Shown: one piece after another, positions 8,422-16,348 of the stretch | Numbering within the stretch: the first letter of the stretch is position 1 | Layout of the letters: each line of letters opens with the position of its first letter | Source of the DNA: JAZDOK01 sp043798715 | Lineage (GTDB): Bacteria; Vulcanimicrobiota; JAZDOK01 | Direction: 5' to 3' | Length of the DNA stretch: 64,000 nucleotides | Assembly: GCA_043798715.1 (NCBI GenBank) | Contig: JAZDOK010000016.1 | Location: 1-64,000 of the forward strand | Notes under the pieces: model-generated | Seen by the model: only the letters and a program-made list of their open reading frames with translations | Told to the model about the DNA's origin: nothing | The model's database searches: none | Made by a program: the position numbers and the translations under genes

Positions 8422-8940
8422 ATGAGGGAGAGATCGTACAGGAGAGACGCACCGAAAGAAGAACCCGAGTTTAAAGAACAGGTCGTGAAGATTAACAGGG
8501 TGGCGAAAGTGGTCAAGGGCGGAAAAAGATTTTCTTTCAGCGCCCTGATTGTCATAGGAAACGGCAAGGGGCAGGTAGGAGCCGGTCTGGGGAAAGCCGG
8601 CGAGGTTCCGGATGCTATCCGCAAGGGCGCGGAGGAGGCCAAGAAGAACCTGATTACGGTTCCCATCACCGGGACCTCGATTCCGCACGAAGTCTTTGTC
8701 AAATTCGGCGCCGCGAAAGTTATGCTCAAACCGGCGGCGCCAGGCACCGGCGTCATTGCTGGCGGCGCAGTAAGGGCGGTTGTACAGCTCGCCGGAATCA
8801 AGGACATCCTGACCAAGTCGCTTGGTTCGGACAACGCGATCAACATCGTCTATGCGACGATGAAAGGCCTGGGGATGCTCAGGACTCCCGAGGAAGTCGC
8901 CCGAAAAAGAGGTAAAGCGCCCCAGGAGGTCTTTGCGTAA
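8422..8940 (+). CDS. rpsE: Small ribosomal subunit protein S5
   Basis: S5, 172 residues, on the mRNA entry path and important for accuracy. VVKGGKRFSFSALIVIGNGKG, the GAGLGKAGEVPDAI helix start and the C-terminal GSDNAINIVYATMKGL are typical. ATG behind AAAGGAGG. The next gene is rplO; rpmD, which normally follows, is absent. Confidence 0.96.
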   Translation: MRERSYRRDAPKEEPEFKEQVVKINRVAKVVKGGKRFSFSALIVIGNGKGQVGAGLGKAGEVPDAIRKGAEEAKKNLITVPITGTSIPHEVFVKFGAAKVMLKPAAPGTGVIAGGAVRAVVQLAGIKDILTKSLGSDNAINIVYATMKGLGMLRTPEEVARKRGKAPQEVFA

Positions 8941-8954
8941 GCTTGGAGGATAAT

Positions 8955-9398
8955 ATGATGAAAATGACTGATATCAAGCCGGAACCCGGATCCAGAAAGC
9001 GGTCCAAGAGAGTCGGCAGAGGACATGGATGCCATGGGAAAACGGCCTGTAAGGGTTCAAAGGGCCAGAATGCCCGCTCCGGCGGAAGCAAGGGGCCGGG
9101 ATTTGAAGGAGGGCAGACGCCCTGGTATCGCCGCCTTCCGAAATACAAGGGCTTCAAGAGCCTTGATAAAGAGGTTTTTTCAATCGTGAATCTGGCGTCC
9201 CTGGATTGTTTTGAAGCGAACGATGTGGTCACCCCGGAGACCCTGATGGAGAAGAAGCTCGTCAAGAGCATTGAGAGACCCATCAAACTTCTGGCCAAAG
9301 GGGCCCTGGATAAAGCCCTGACAGTGAGGCTTCACAAGTTTTCCGGGAAAGCCGTCGAAGCGATTGAGGCGGCGGGAGGAAAGGCTGAGGTGATTTAG
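8955..9398 (+). CDS. rplO: Large ribosomal subunit protein L15
   Basis: L15, 147 residues, a late-assembly 50S protein. GSRKRSKRVGRGHGCHGKTA and GFEGGQTPWYRRLPKYKGFK mark the glycine/basic-rich N-terminal extension. TTGGAGGA at 8943-8950 is the ribosome site for ATG 8955 (or 8958). It follows rpsE after only 14 nt, so no room exists for L30. Confidence 0.95.
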   Translation: MMKMTDIKPEPGSRKRSKRVGRGHGCHGKTACKGSKGQNARSGGSKGPGFEGGQTPWYRRLPKYKGFKSLDKEVFSIVNLASLDCFEANDVVTPETLMEKKLVKSIERPIKLLAKGALDKALTVRLHKFSGKAVEAIEAAGGKAEVI

Positions 9399-10703
9399 TT
9401 GGTAGGGACCCTTGCGAACGCCTTTAAGGTAAAGGAACTGAGAGACAAGATCCTGTACGTCTTTTTTGCTTTCTTCCTCTTTGTTCTGATGGTGCACATC
9501 AGTGTTCCGGGCGTCAACCTGACCGCGTGGCACAAGCTCCTGCAGGAAGGGGCGGTGTTCGCGTTCCTGGGAATGATTACCGGGGGAGCGCTCAATAATT
9601 TTTCCATCGGCGCCATGGGAATCACGCCCTACATCAACGCCTCGATCATCATGCAGCTTCTGACCGTAGTCATTCCGAAGCTTCATGAGATCCAGAAGGA
9701 GGGGGGAGATGCCGGCCGGCGCAAGATCTCCCAGTACATACGGTTGCTCACCATGGGCCTGGCGATTCTTCAAGCCACTGTGATGGTCATAGGACTGGGC
9801 CGCTACAAACCCGAAGGCGAGTCCATATTCCTGATTCAGGGACCTCTCTACTACCTGACCGTGATCTTCAGCCTGGTGGCTGGAACCGCTTTCCTCATGT
9901 GGCTCGGGGAGCAGATGACGGACAAGGGGGTCGGAAACGGGGTTTCTCTCATCATCTTCGGAGGGATCGTCCTTCGGTATCCTACCTACCTCTTTCAGAC
10001 CTTCCAGCTGGCGGGCCTGAAGGGCCCCCGGTATTTCGTCAACCTCGGATTATTCTTCATCCTGGCCATCATTCTTGTCATGGGAATCATCATGCTGACC
10101 CAGGGGCAGAGGAAAGTTCCCGTACAGTACGCCAAGCGGGTCGTCGGACGCCGGGTCTTCGGCGGCCAGTCCACCTATATTCCAATCCGGGTGAACAATG
10201 CAGGCGTCATCTCCATCATCTTTGCCATCTCCATCCTCTACCTCCCGACGACTTTCGCCCAGTTTATGCGCCCGGAACAGGGCACCTTCCTCTACGGGGT
10301 GGTCCAGTTCATAAACACTCTCTTCAGGCCGGACGGGTGGTTCTATAATCTGGCCTACGCCCTGCTGGTGATCGCCTTTACTTATTTCTACGCCTACATT
10401 ACTTTCAATGTTATAGATATCGCCGATAACCTCAAGAAAAACGGGGGATTCATTCCGGGGATCCGTCCCGGAAGGCCGACGGCGGAATATCTGTCGAGAA
10501 TTCTATCGCGGGTGACTTTCATCGCGGCCATAGCCTTGGCCGTCATCGCCGTGGCGCCCACCTATGTCATGGCGATGACGAAGGTGACCACTTTTTATCT
10601 CGGGAGCACCTCTCTGCTCATTGTGGTCGGGGTGGCCCTGGACACGATGCAGCAGATTGAGGCGCGCATGCTGATGCGCCACTATCAGGGGATCATGAAA
10701 TAG
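9399..10703 (+). CDS. secY: Protein translocase subunit SecY
   Basis: SecY, 434 residues, the channel of the Sec translocon in the inner membrane. About ten hydrophobic segments can be counted. Conserved features: GALNNFSIGAMGITPYINASII in TM2 (the plug region), the cytoplasmic loop QRKVPVQYAKR, NNAGVISIIFA, and the C-terminal GIRPGRPTAEYL loop. TTG start immediately after the rplO stop. Confidence 0.97.
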   Translation: MVGTLANAFKVKELRDKILYVFFAFFLFVLMVHISVPGVNLTAWHKLLQEGAVFAFLGMITGGALNNFSIGAMGITPYINASIIMQLLTVVIPKLHEIQKEGGDAGRRKISQYIRLLTMGLAILQATVMVIGLGRYKPEGESIFLIQGPLYYLTVIFSLVAGTAFLMWLGEQMTDKGVGNGVSLIIFGGIVLRYPTYLFQTFQLAGLKGPRYFVNLGLFFILAIILVMGIIMLTQGQRKVPVQYAKRVVGRRVFGGQSTYIPIRVNNAGVISIIFAISILYLPTTFAQFMRPEQGTFLYGVVQFINTLFRPDGWFYNLAYALLVIAFTYFYAYITFNVIDIADNLKKNGGFIPGIRPGRPTAEYLSRILSRVTFIAAIALAVIAVAPTYVMAMTKVTTFYLGSTSLLIVVGVALDTMQQIEARMLMRHYQGIMK

Positions 10704-10712
10704 GAGGGCCTT

Positions 10713-11357
10713 ATGAGGATCGTCATGCTCGGCCCTCCGGGGGCCGGGAAAGGAACTCAGGCGCAGGCCCTTTCGCAGAGTCTGGGTCTGCCCAGGGTTT
10801 CGACGGGAGATATCTTCCGCGAGGAAATTCGCCAGGGCAGCAGTCTGGGTCTTCAGGCGAAGGTTTTTCTCGAAGGCGGCAAGCTGGTCCCGGATGAGAT
10901 CGTCATCGAGATTGCCAAGAAGCGTCTCGGTGAGGAAGACTGCCTCCGGGGTTTCATCCTGGATGGTTTTCCCAGGACGGCCGGGCAGGCCCGGGCGCTG
11001 GATGCCTGGCTTGAAGGGGAAAAGCTTTCCTTGAATACGGTCTTTGACATCCGCGTCTCTCCGGAGGAGGTCGCCAGGCGTCTCGGGGACCGGCGGACCT
11101 GCGCCCGTTGCGGGGCCGTCTATCACCTGGTTTACAACCCGCCCCGCGAACCGGAGACCTGCGATCTGTGCGGCGGGAAGCTCTATCTTCGGGATGATGA
11201 TCGCCGCGAAGTCGTCCTCAAAAGGATCGCCGTCTACGAGGAGCAGACGAGGCCCCTGGAGGAATACTACCGGGGCCGGGGGATTCTAATCGAGATTGAC
11301 GGGGAGAAGACAATTAAAGAAGTGGGCGCCGAAATTGCGTCTTTGATGGAAGCATAG
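10713..11357 (+). CDS. adk: Adenylate kinase, zinc-lid type
   Basis: Adenylate kinase, 214 residues, interconverts ATP + AMP and 2 ADP in the cytoplasm. P-loop GPPGAGKGTQ at residues 7-16, AMP-site STGD, and DGFPRT. The long LID domain carries four cysteines (130, 133, 150, 153), so it probably holds structural zinc as in many Gram-positive and archaeal-type enzymes. ATG behind AGGAGGG, after secY as in most spc operons. Confidence 0.96.
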   Translation: MRIVMLGPPGAGKGTQAQALSQSLGLPRVSTGDIFREEIRQGSSLGLQAKVFLEGGKLVPDEIVIEIAKKRLGEEDCLRGFILDGFPRTAGQARALDAWLEGEKLSLNTVFDIRVSPEEVARRLGDRRTCARCGAVYHLVYNPPREPETCDLCGGKLYLRDDDRREVVLKRIAVYEEQTRPLEEYYRGRGILIEIDGEKTIKEVGAEIASLMEA

Positions 11358-11360
11358 AAA

Positions 11361-12122
11361 ATGATTGCCATCAAGTCGGATGAGGAAATAGAGATCATGA
11401 GGGAGGCGGGACGGATTACGGCCCGGATACTGGAAGAAATAAAGAAGGCGATCGCTCCCGGTGTGACGACCGGGGAACTGGATCGTCTGGCGGAAGGATT
11501 GATCCGGAAGGAGGGCGCAGAGCCGCTCTTCAAGGGGTACCGGGGTAAATCACGCCGGCCTTTCCCCGCGTCAATTACGGTTTCAATCAACGATGAGGTA
11601 GTTCACGGCATCCCGGGGAAGAGAAAACTGTGTTCAGGAGACATTGTGAGCATCGACATGGGCGTCTCCTGGCGGGGATTTTGCGGTGATTCCGCCTTCA
11701 CGGCGGCCATCGGGGAAGTTGATAAGCGCAGCAAAAAGCTGCTTGATGTCACCCGGGAGGCTCTTTACAAAGGGATTGAAAAGGCCAGGGCCGGCAATCA
11801 CCTGACGGACATATCGAGCGCCGTGCAGGAGCACGTGGAGAAAAACGGGTTTTCCGTCGTGAGAGACCTGGTAGGGCACGGGATCGGGCGCCAGATGCAC
11901 GAGGAGCCGCAGATTCCCAATTTCGGCCCGCCCGGTTTCGGTCCCGTCCTTGAGAAGGGGATGGTTCTGGCGATTGAACCCATGGTCAACATGGGAGGAT
12001 ACAAGGTGCGGTTTCTTTCGGATGATTGGACGGTCGTGACCGCGGACAAAAGTATTTCCGCTCACTTTGAACATACCGTGGCCGTCTCTGAGAACGGGCC
12101 GGTCATCCTGACGCAACAGTAG
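11361..12122 (+). CDS. map: Methionine aminopeptidase, type I
   Basis: Type I methionine aminopeptidase, 253 residues; removes the initiator Met from new proteins. Metal ligands can be placed in VSIDMGVSW and FCGDSAF (two Asp), GHGIGRQMHEEPQIPN (His), MVLAIEPM (Glu) and HFEHTVAV (Glu). Only 3 nt separate it from adk, so the two are probably translated together. Confidence 0.96.
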   Translation: MIAIKSDEEIEIMREAGRITARILEEIKKAIAPGVTTGELDRLAEGLIRKEGAEPLFKGYRGKSRRPFPASITVSINDEVVHGIPGKRKLCSGDIVSIDMGVSWRGFCGDSAFTAAIGEVDKRSKKLLDVTREALYKGIEKARAGNHLTDISSAVQEHVEKNGFSVVRDLVGHGIGRQMHEEPQIPNFGPPGFGPVLEKGMVLAIEPMVNMGGYKVRFLSDDWTVVTADKSISAHFEHTVAVSENGPVILTQQ

Positions 12123-12138
12123 GAAAGGAGGTGTCTCA

Positions 12139-12357
12139 GTGGCCAAGGAAGAGACGATAGAGGTTGAAGGGACCGTCATTGAGGCCCTTCCCAATGCTAT
12201 GTTCAGGGTTGAGCTGGCCAACGGGCACAAGGTTCTGGCCCATGTCTCGGGCAAGATCCGGATGAATTTCATCCGCATTCTGCCGGGAGACAGGGTTACG
12301 GTGGAATTGTCACCCTACGACCTCAGTAGAGGAAGGATCACCTACCGGTACAAGTAG
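12139..12357 (+). CDS. infA: Translation initiation factor IF-1
   Basis: IF-1, 72 residues, a single OB fold that blocks the A site during initiation. AKEETIEVEGTVIEALPNAMF, HVSGKIRMNFIRILPGD and DLSRGRITYRYK match the family end to end. GTG start with AAAGGAGG upstream. Between map and rpmJ, the standard location. Confidence 0.97.
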   Translation: MAKEETIEVEGTVIEALPNAMFRVELANGHKVLAHVSGKIRMNFIRILPGDRVTVELSPYDLSRGRITYRYK

Positions 12358-12375
12358 TCTAGGGAGGAAGAAGCA

Positions 12376-12489
12376 ATGAAGAAAAAACCTTCTGTGCGGA
12401 CGCGATGCGAAAAGTGCAAGATAATCGTCCGCAAGGGCAAAGTCAGGGTTATCTGCGAAAATGTTAAGCATAAACAGATTCAAGGTTAG
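12376..12489 (+). CDS. rpmJ: Large ribosomal subunit protein L36
   Basis: L36, 37 residues, the smallest 50S protein. Zinc ligands Cys11, Cys14, Cys27 and His32 are all present, so this is the zinc-binding (C+) form. Starts at ATG 12376 behind AGGGAGGAAG and ends with KHKQIQG. Sits between infA and rpsM as expected. Confidence 0.95.
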   Translation: MKKKPSVRTRCEKCKIIVRKGKVRVICENVKHKQIQG

Positions 12490-12500
12490 GGGGTGACAAA

Positions 12501-12884
12501 GTGGCAAGAATTGCAGGAATTGATTTACCGAGAGACAAGCGGGTGGAGGTGGCCCTCACCTATATCTTTGGAATAGGGAGGAATTCGGCCAAGAAGATCC
12601 TGACCAGCACCAAGATCAATCCGGATACCCGCGTGCGGGGCCTGACTGATGAAGAGGTTGGCCGCCTCCGGGAGGAAATAGAGAAGAATTTCAAGGTGGA
12701 AGGGGATCTCAAGAGAGAGGTCACCCAGAGCATCAAGCGGCTCCTGGAAATCGGCTGCTACCGGGGCATGCGGCATAAGCGAGGCCTTCCGGTGCGGGGT
12801 CAGCGGACCAAGACCAATGCCAGGACCCGTAAGGGTCCGAGGCGGACGGTCGGGAGCAAGAAGAAGGCACCGTCCAAAACGTAA
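12501..12884 (+). CDS. rpsM: Small ribosomal subunit protein S13
   Basis: S13, 127 residues, in the 30S head, bridging to the 50S subunit and touching P-site tRNA. MARIAGIDLPRDKRVEVALTY, the helix-hairpin-helix region GIGRNSAKKIL, and the basic tail RGQRTKTNARTRKGPRRT are diagnostic. GTG start behind AGGGGGTGA. Confidence 0.96.
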   Translation: MARIAGIDLPRDKRVEVALTYIFGIGRNSAKKILTSTKINPDTRVRGLTDEEVGRLREEIEKNFKVEGDLKREVTQSIKRLLEIGCYRGMRHKRGLPVRGQRTKTNARTRKGPRRTVGSKKKAPSKT

Positions 12885-12902
12885 GTCATAAGGAGGGATA
12901 AC

Positions 12903-13292
12903 ATGGCCAGGAAGACCGGAAAATCGCGAAAAAAAGAGACGCGTCACATTCCCAAGGGGATTGCGCACATACAGTCCACTTTCAATAATACCGTCATCAC
13001 GATCACGGACTTGAACGGCAACACGCTTGGGTGGGCCACGGCTGGGGTGCTGGGTTTCAAGGGCTCCCGCAAGAGCACGCCTTTCGCCGCCCAGATGGCG
13101 GCCGACCAGGTGGCCAAGAAGGCCATGGAGTTCGGGGTCCGGCAGGTGGACGTCTATGTGAAGGGCCCCGGGGCCGGTCGGGAGGCGGCGATTCGCTCGC
13201 TTCAGGCAGCCGGGCTTGAAATCAGTCTGATTAAGGATGTAACACCCATTCCGCACAATGGATGTCGTCCGCCCAAGAGGCGGAGAGTATAA
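12903..13292 (+). CDS. rpsK: Small ribosomal subunit protein S11
   Basis: S11, 129 residues, on the 30S platform near the E-site. GIAHIQSTFNNTVITITDLNG, STPFAAQMAADQVAKKA, and the C-terminal PIPHNGCRPPKRRRV fit the family. ATG behind AAGGAGG. Its end runs 48 nt past an in-frame upstream ATG of rpsD (13258), which I do not use. Confidence 0.97.
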   Translation: MARKTGKSRKKETRHIPKGIAHIQSTFNNTVITITDLNGNTLGWATAGVLGFKGSRKSTPFAAQMAADQVAKKAMEFGVRQVDVYVKGPGAGREAAIRSLQAAGLEISLIKDVTPIPHNGCRPPKRRRV

Positions 13293-13305
13293 GGGAGGCA
13301 GAAAT

Positions 13306-13941
13306 ATGGCTAGGTATACCGGACCGTTGTGTCGCCTGTGCAGAAGAGAGGGAAACAAGCTTTTGCTCAAGGGTACACGCTGTTACACTGGGAAGTGCGC
13401 CATGGAGCGTTCCGAGAATAGATCGGGGCCGCCTGGGCCGCCCAGTCGGAGCAGGAGGAAGATTTCACAGTACGGAATTCAGCTCAGGGAAAAACAGAAG
13501 CTGAAGAGGATCTACAGGCTTCAGGAGCGCCAGTTCAGGAGGTATTTCCATATTGCCGAGCAGCAGAAGGGGATAACCGGCGAGAATTTTCTTGGCCTTC
13601 TCGAATGCCGTCTGGACAACGCCGTCTATCGGCTGGGCTTTGCCAGTTCCCGGAACCAGGCCCGGCAGATGGTAAGTCACGGTCATTTTCTGGTCAACGG
13701 GAGAAAAGTCAATATCCCCTCATACCTTCTAAGGCCGGTTGACGAGATCGTCCTGAAGGAGAACAGCCGCGATAATCCCCTGTTCAAGCAGTCTCTTGCG
13801 AGTGCGGCAGGGCGGGCCATCCCCCAGTGGCTGAAAATGGATGCGGATAATTTCAAAGGAACAGTGCTCTCAAGACCTTCCAGGGAAGAGATAGATACAC
13901 AAGTAAAGGAAGAGCTGATCGTAGAGTTCTACTCCAGATAA
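13306..13941 (+). CDS. rpsD: Small ribosomal subunit protein S4, zinc-binding type
   Basis: S4, 211 residues, a primary 16S binder that nucleates 30S assembly. The N-terminal MARYTGPLCRLCRREG has the zinc ligands Cys9, Cys12, Cys26 and Cys31 (C+ form). The S4 RNA-binding domain is clear at RLDNAVYRLGFASSR and VSHGHFLVNGRKVNIPS. ATG 13306 is preceded by AAGGGAGG. Confidence 0.96.
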   Translation: MARYTGPLCRLCRREGNKLLLKGTRCYTGKCAMERSENRSGPPGPPSRSRRKISQYGIQLREKQKLKRIYRLQERQFRRYFHIAEQQKGITGENFLGLLECRLDNAVYRLGFASSRNQARQMVSHGHFLVNGRKVNIPSYLLRPVDEIVLKENSRDNPLFKQSLASAAGRAIPQWLKMDADNFKGTVLSRPSREEIDTQVKEELIVEFYSR

Positions 13942-13959
13942 AGGGGGAAGCCAATAGTG

Positions 13960-14919
13960 ATGCTAGAAATTGAAAAACCGGTAGTGGTCTCCGAGGCGCA
14001 GGAGGCATATGGAAAGTTCGTGATTGAGCCGCTGGAACGGGGTTACGGGGTTACCCTTGGGAACAGCTTGAGAAGAATCCTCCTTTCGTCCCTCCCGGGC
14101 GCCGCTGTCACCCACGTCAAAATAGAGGGCGTTCTGCACGAGTTTTCGACGATTCCGGGCGTGGTCGAGGACACCACCGAGATCATCCTGAATCTGAAGA
14201 AACTACGCATGAAGATGCATCCCGATGCGCCCAGGACCATCCGGCTGGAAGTACGGGGAGAGAAGGAAGTGACCGCGGGGGACATCACCCTGGATGCCGA
14301 TGTCGAGGTTCTGAACAAGAACCTGCACATCGCTACTCTCAGCGAGCCTAATTCGCGTCTGATCATGGAGATGCGGGTCGAAAAAGGCAAGGGCTATGTG
14401 CCGGCTGAGCGCCACCGTCTGCCGGAGCAGATCATCGGCCTGATCCCGGTGGATTCCATCTTCACTCCCGTGTTCAGGGTGAATTACGTGGTGGAGGATA
14501 CCCGCGTCGGCCAGGTGACCGACTATGAGCGGCTCATACTGGAAGTCTGGACGGATGGGAGCATCGGTCCCCACGAGGCGGTCAGTACGGCAGCCACGAT
14601 TCTCCAGAATTACCTGAAATTTTTTGCGGATCTCAAGATTACGGCGGGACCCTCTCTCTCGATGGAGATCATGGAGCCGATGACCGTGGTGGATATGCCC
14701 ATCGAGGAACTGGGACTCTCGGTCAGGTCCTTAAACTGCCTCAGGAGAGCCGGGGTCCGGATCGTCAACGATCTGATTCAGCTCTCCCATGAAGATGTGA
14801 TGAAACTTAAGAACTTCGGCCAGAAATCCCTGGATGAAATCCAGGAGAAATTAGCGCAGTACAACCTGTCGCTTAAGATTTTCGCGCCTGAAGAGTCAGG
14901 GAAGGGTGAACTCAATTGA
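13960..14919 (+). CDS. rpoA: RNA polymerase alpha subunit
   Basis: Alpha subunit, about 319 residues; dimerises to start RNA polymerase assembly and contacts UP elements and activators through its C-terminal domain. N-terminal domain: FVIEPLERGYGVTLGNSLRR and LLSSLPGAAVT. C-terminal domain: LGLSVRSLNCLRRAGV, followed by LKNFGQKSLDEI. ATG 13960 or GTG 13957, both served by AAGGGGGAAG. The stop overlaps the rplQ start. Confidence 0.97.
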   Translation: MLEIEKPVVVSEAQEAYGKFVIEPLERGYGVTLGNSLRRILLSSLPGAAVTHVKIEGVLHEFSTIPGVVEDTTEIILNLKKLRMKMHPDAPRTIRLEVRGEKEVTAGDITLDADVEVLNKNLHIATLSEPNSRLIMEMRVEKGKGYVPAERHRLPEQIIGLIPVDSIFTPVFRVNYVVEDTRVGQVTDYERLILEVWTDGSIGPHEAVSTAATILQNYLKFFADLKITAGPSLSMEIMEPMTVVDMPIEELGLSVRSLNCLRRAGVRIVNDLIQLSHEDVMKLKNFGQKSLDEIQEKLAQYNLSLKIFAPEESGKGELN

Positions 14920-15284
14920 AACACAAGGTCGTGACCAGGACGCTCGGAAGGATTACCGGCCATAGAATCGCCATGCTCAGGAATCTGACGACGTCTCTTT
15001 TTATGCATCGTAAGATCGAGACGACGGAAACCCGGGCCAAGGAAGTGGCGAAATTTGCTCAACGGCTCATCACGCTGGCCAAGCGGGGAGACCTGGCGGC
15101 CAAGCGAGCGGTCTTTCAGCATATCCGGAACACGGATGTCGCCAAGGAACTCTTCGATACGATTGCGCCCCAGTACCGTTCATCCGGGGATCACGAGGAG
15201 AGAAAAGGCGGTTATACCCGGATTTTAAAGCTCGGTCAGCGCAAGGGCGACGCGGCTCCCATGGTGATTATAGAGCTGGTATGA
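14916..15284 (+). CDS. rplQ: Large ribosomal subunit protein L17
   Basis: L17, 122 residues, near the tunnel exit. The N-terminus is MKHKVVTRTLGRITGHRIAM; the family core LTTSLFMHRKIETTETRAKE and the closing GGYTRILKLGQRKGDAAPMVIIEL (read in parts) confirm it. TTG 14916 overlaps the rpoA stop, and its own stop overlaps the ecfA start by 4 nt. Confidence 0.95.
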   Translation: MKHKVVTRTLGRITGHRIAMLRNLTTSLFMHRKIETTETRAKEVAKFAQRLITLAKRGDLAAKRAVFQHIRNTDVAKELFDTIAPQYRSSGDHEERKGGYTRILKLGQRKGDAAPMVIIELV

Positions 15285-16129
15285 TCCGGCTCGCCCGGCT
15301 GAGTCACACATACCAGCACGGAACTTCGGGCGAAATAAACGCTCTTCAGGAAGTCGATCTTACCATCGGAGAGTGCGAGTTCGTCGCCATAATCGGTCCG
15401 AACGGCTGTGGAAAATCCACTCTGGCCAGGCATCTTAACGCACTCCTCCTGCCCACCGGCGGCGACGTGTGGGTGGAGGGTCTCAATACCAGGGAGCCGG
15501 AAAATATCGTGGAGATCCGCCGCCGGGTCGGGATGGTCTTTCAGAATCCCGAGACCCAGATAGTGGCAACGATGGTCGAGGAGGACGTGGCCTTCGGGCC
15601 TGAAAACCTGGGCCTTTCTCCGGAAGAAATAAGAAAACGAGTCAAAGAGGCCCTGCAGGCCGTAAGCCTGGAGGGCTTTGAACTTCTCTCCCCCCACCAG
15701 CTTTCCGGTGGTCAGAAACAAAGGGTGGCCCTGGCGGGCATCCTGGCGATGAGGCCGAGGACCATCGTGCTGGATGAGCCGACCGCCATGCTCGATCCCG
15801 CTGGCCGCCGCGAAGTCTTCCAGGCCGTAAGCCGCCTGAACACCGAAGAGGGCATCCGCGTCGTCTATATCACCCACTTCATGGAAGAGGCGGTGGAGGC
15901 CAGGCGGGTGATCGTTCTTGACCGCGGAACAATCGTGATGGACGGAACTTCGGCGGAGGTCTTCTCGCAATATGATCGGATGGCCGAACTTGGGGTGGGG
16001 GTGCCCTGCATAACCCGCCTCGATCACGCCCTCCGGGAAAAGGGCTTCAATCTTCCTAAAGTGCCGCTTTCCGCCGAAGAGATGGCGGATGAGCTTTCTC
16101 TTTTGCCTCTGAAGGCTTCTCTTCGGTAA
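15281..16129 (+). CDS. ecfA: ECF transporter-type ABC ATPase
   Basis: ATP-binding subunit of an energy-coupling factor (vitamin/metal) transporter, 282 residues. Walker A GPNGCGKST (about residues 39-47), Q-loop VFQNPETQ, signature LSGGQKQR, Walker B TIVLDEPT and H-loop YITHF are all present. An ecfA gene after rplQ is common in Firmicutes-like layouts, where a second ecfA and ecfT follow; here neither follows because the AT-rich island begins just after the stop. The last 264 bp are present again at 22221-22484 with about 92% identity by my count. Confidence 0.92.
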   Translation: MIRLARLSHTYQHGTSGEINALQEVDLTIGECEFVAIIGPNGCGKSTLARHLNALLLPTGGDVWVEGLNTREPENIVEIRRRVGMVFQNPETQIVATMVEEDVAFGPENLGLSPEEIRKRVKEALQAVSLEGFELLSPHQLSGGQKQRVALAGILAMRPRTIVLDEPTAMLDPAGRREVFQAVSRLNTEEGIRVVYITHFMEEAVEARRVIVLDRGTIVMDGTSAEVFSQYDRMAELGVGVPCITRLDHALREKGFNLPKVPLSAEEMADELSLLPLKASLR

Positions 16130-16139
16130 ATCACGGGTT

Positions 16140-16278
16140 TGTCGGGGGTATCCCCCACGAAAGTACACCGTCGCCCCGCCATCGGCGGGGCGCGATTTCC
16201 CGCCAACGGCGGGACAACGCCTTTCTTAGGGAGATACCCCCTACTCCCCGTTTTCTCTCTTAGAAATCTGCGTAATCT
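16140..16278. repeat. Repeat R1 with imperfect inverted ends
   Basis: Starts 10 nt after the ecfA stop. The left end TGTCGGGGGTATCCCCCACG and the right end (reverse complement GTAGGGGGTATCTCCCTAAG) form imperfect terminal inverted repeats, each followed inward by GAAAG. The inside holds two GC hairpins built on CGCCCCGCC/GGCGGGGCG and CCCGCC/GGCGGG. A same-orientation relative lies at 17696-17870. Looks like a non-autonomous palindromic element (REP or MITE-like). Confidence 0.7.
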
Positions 16279-16348
16279 TCTGAAACCAATTCATGCGGCC
16301 TATCCTGTTTGTATGCATTATCACGATAAAGTGCTAACATCAAATCCA

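Noticed and set aside
15236..16168. 310-residue open frame antisense to ecfA
   Set aside because: Lies entirely over rplQ end and ecfA, has no family likeness and follows from the GC-rich codon use of the sense gene.
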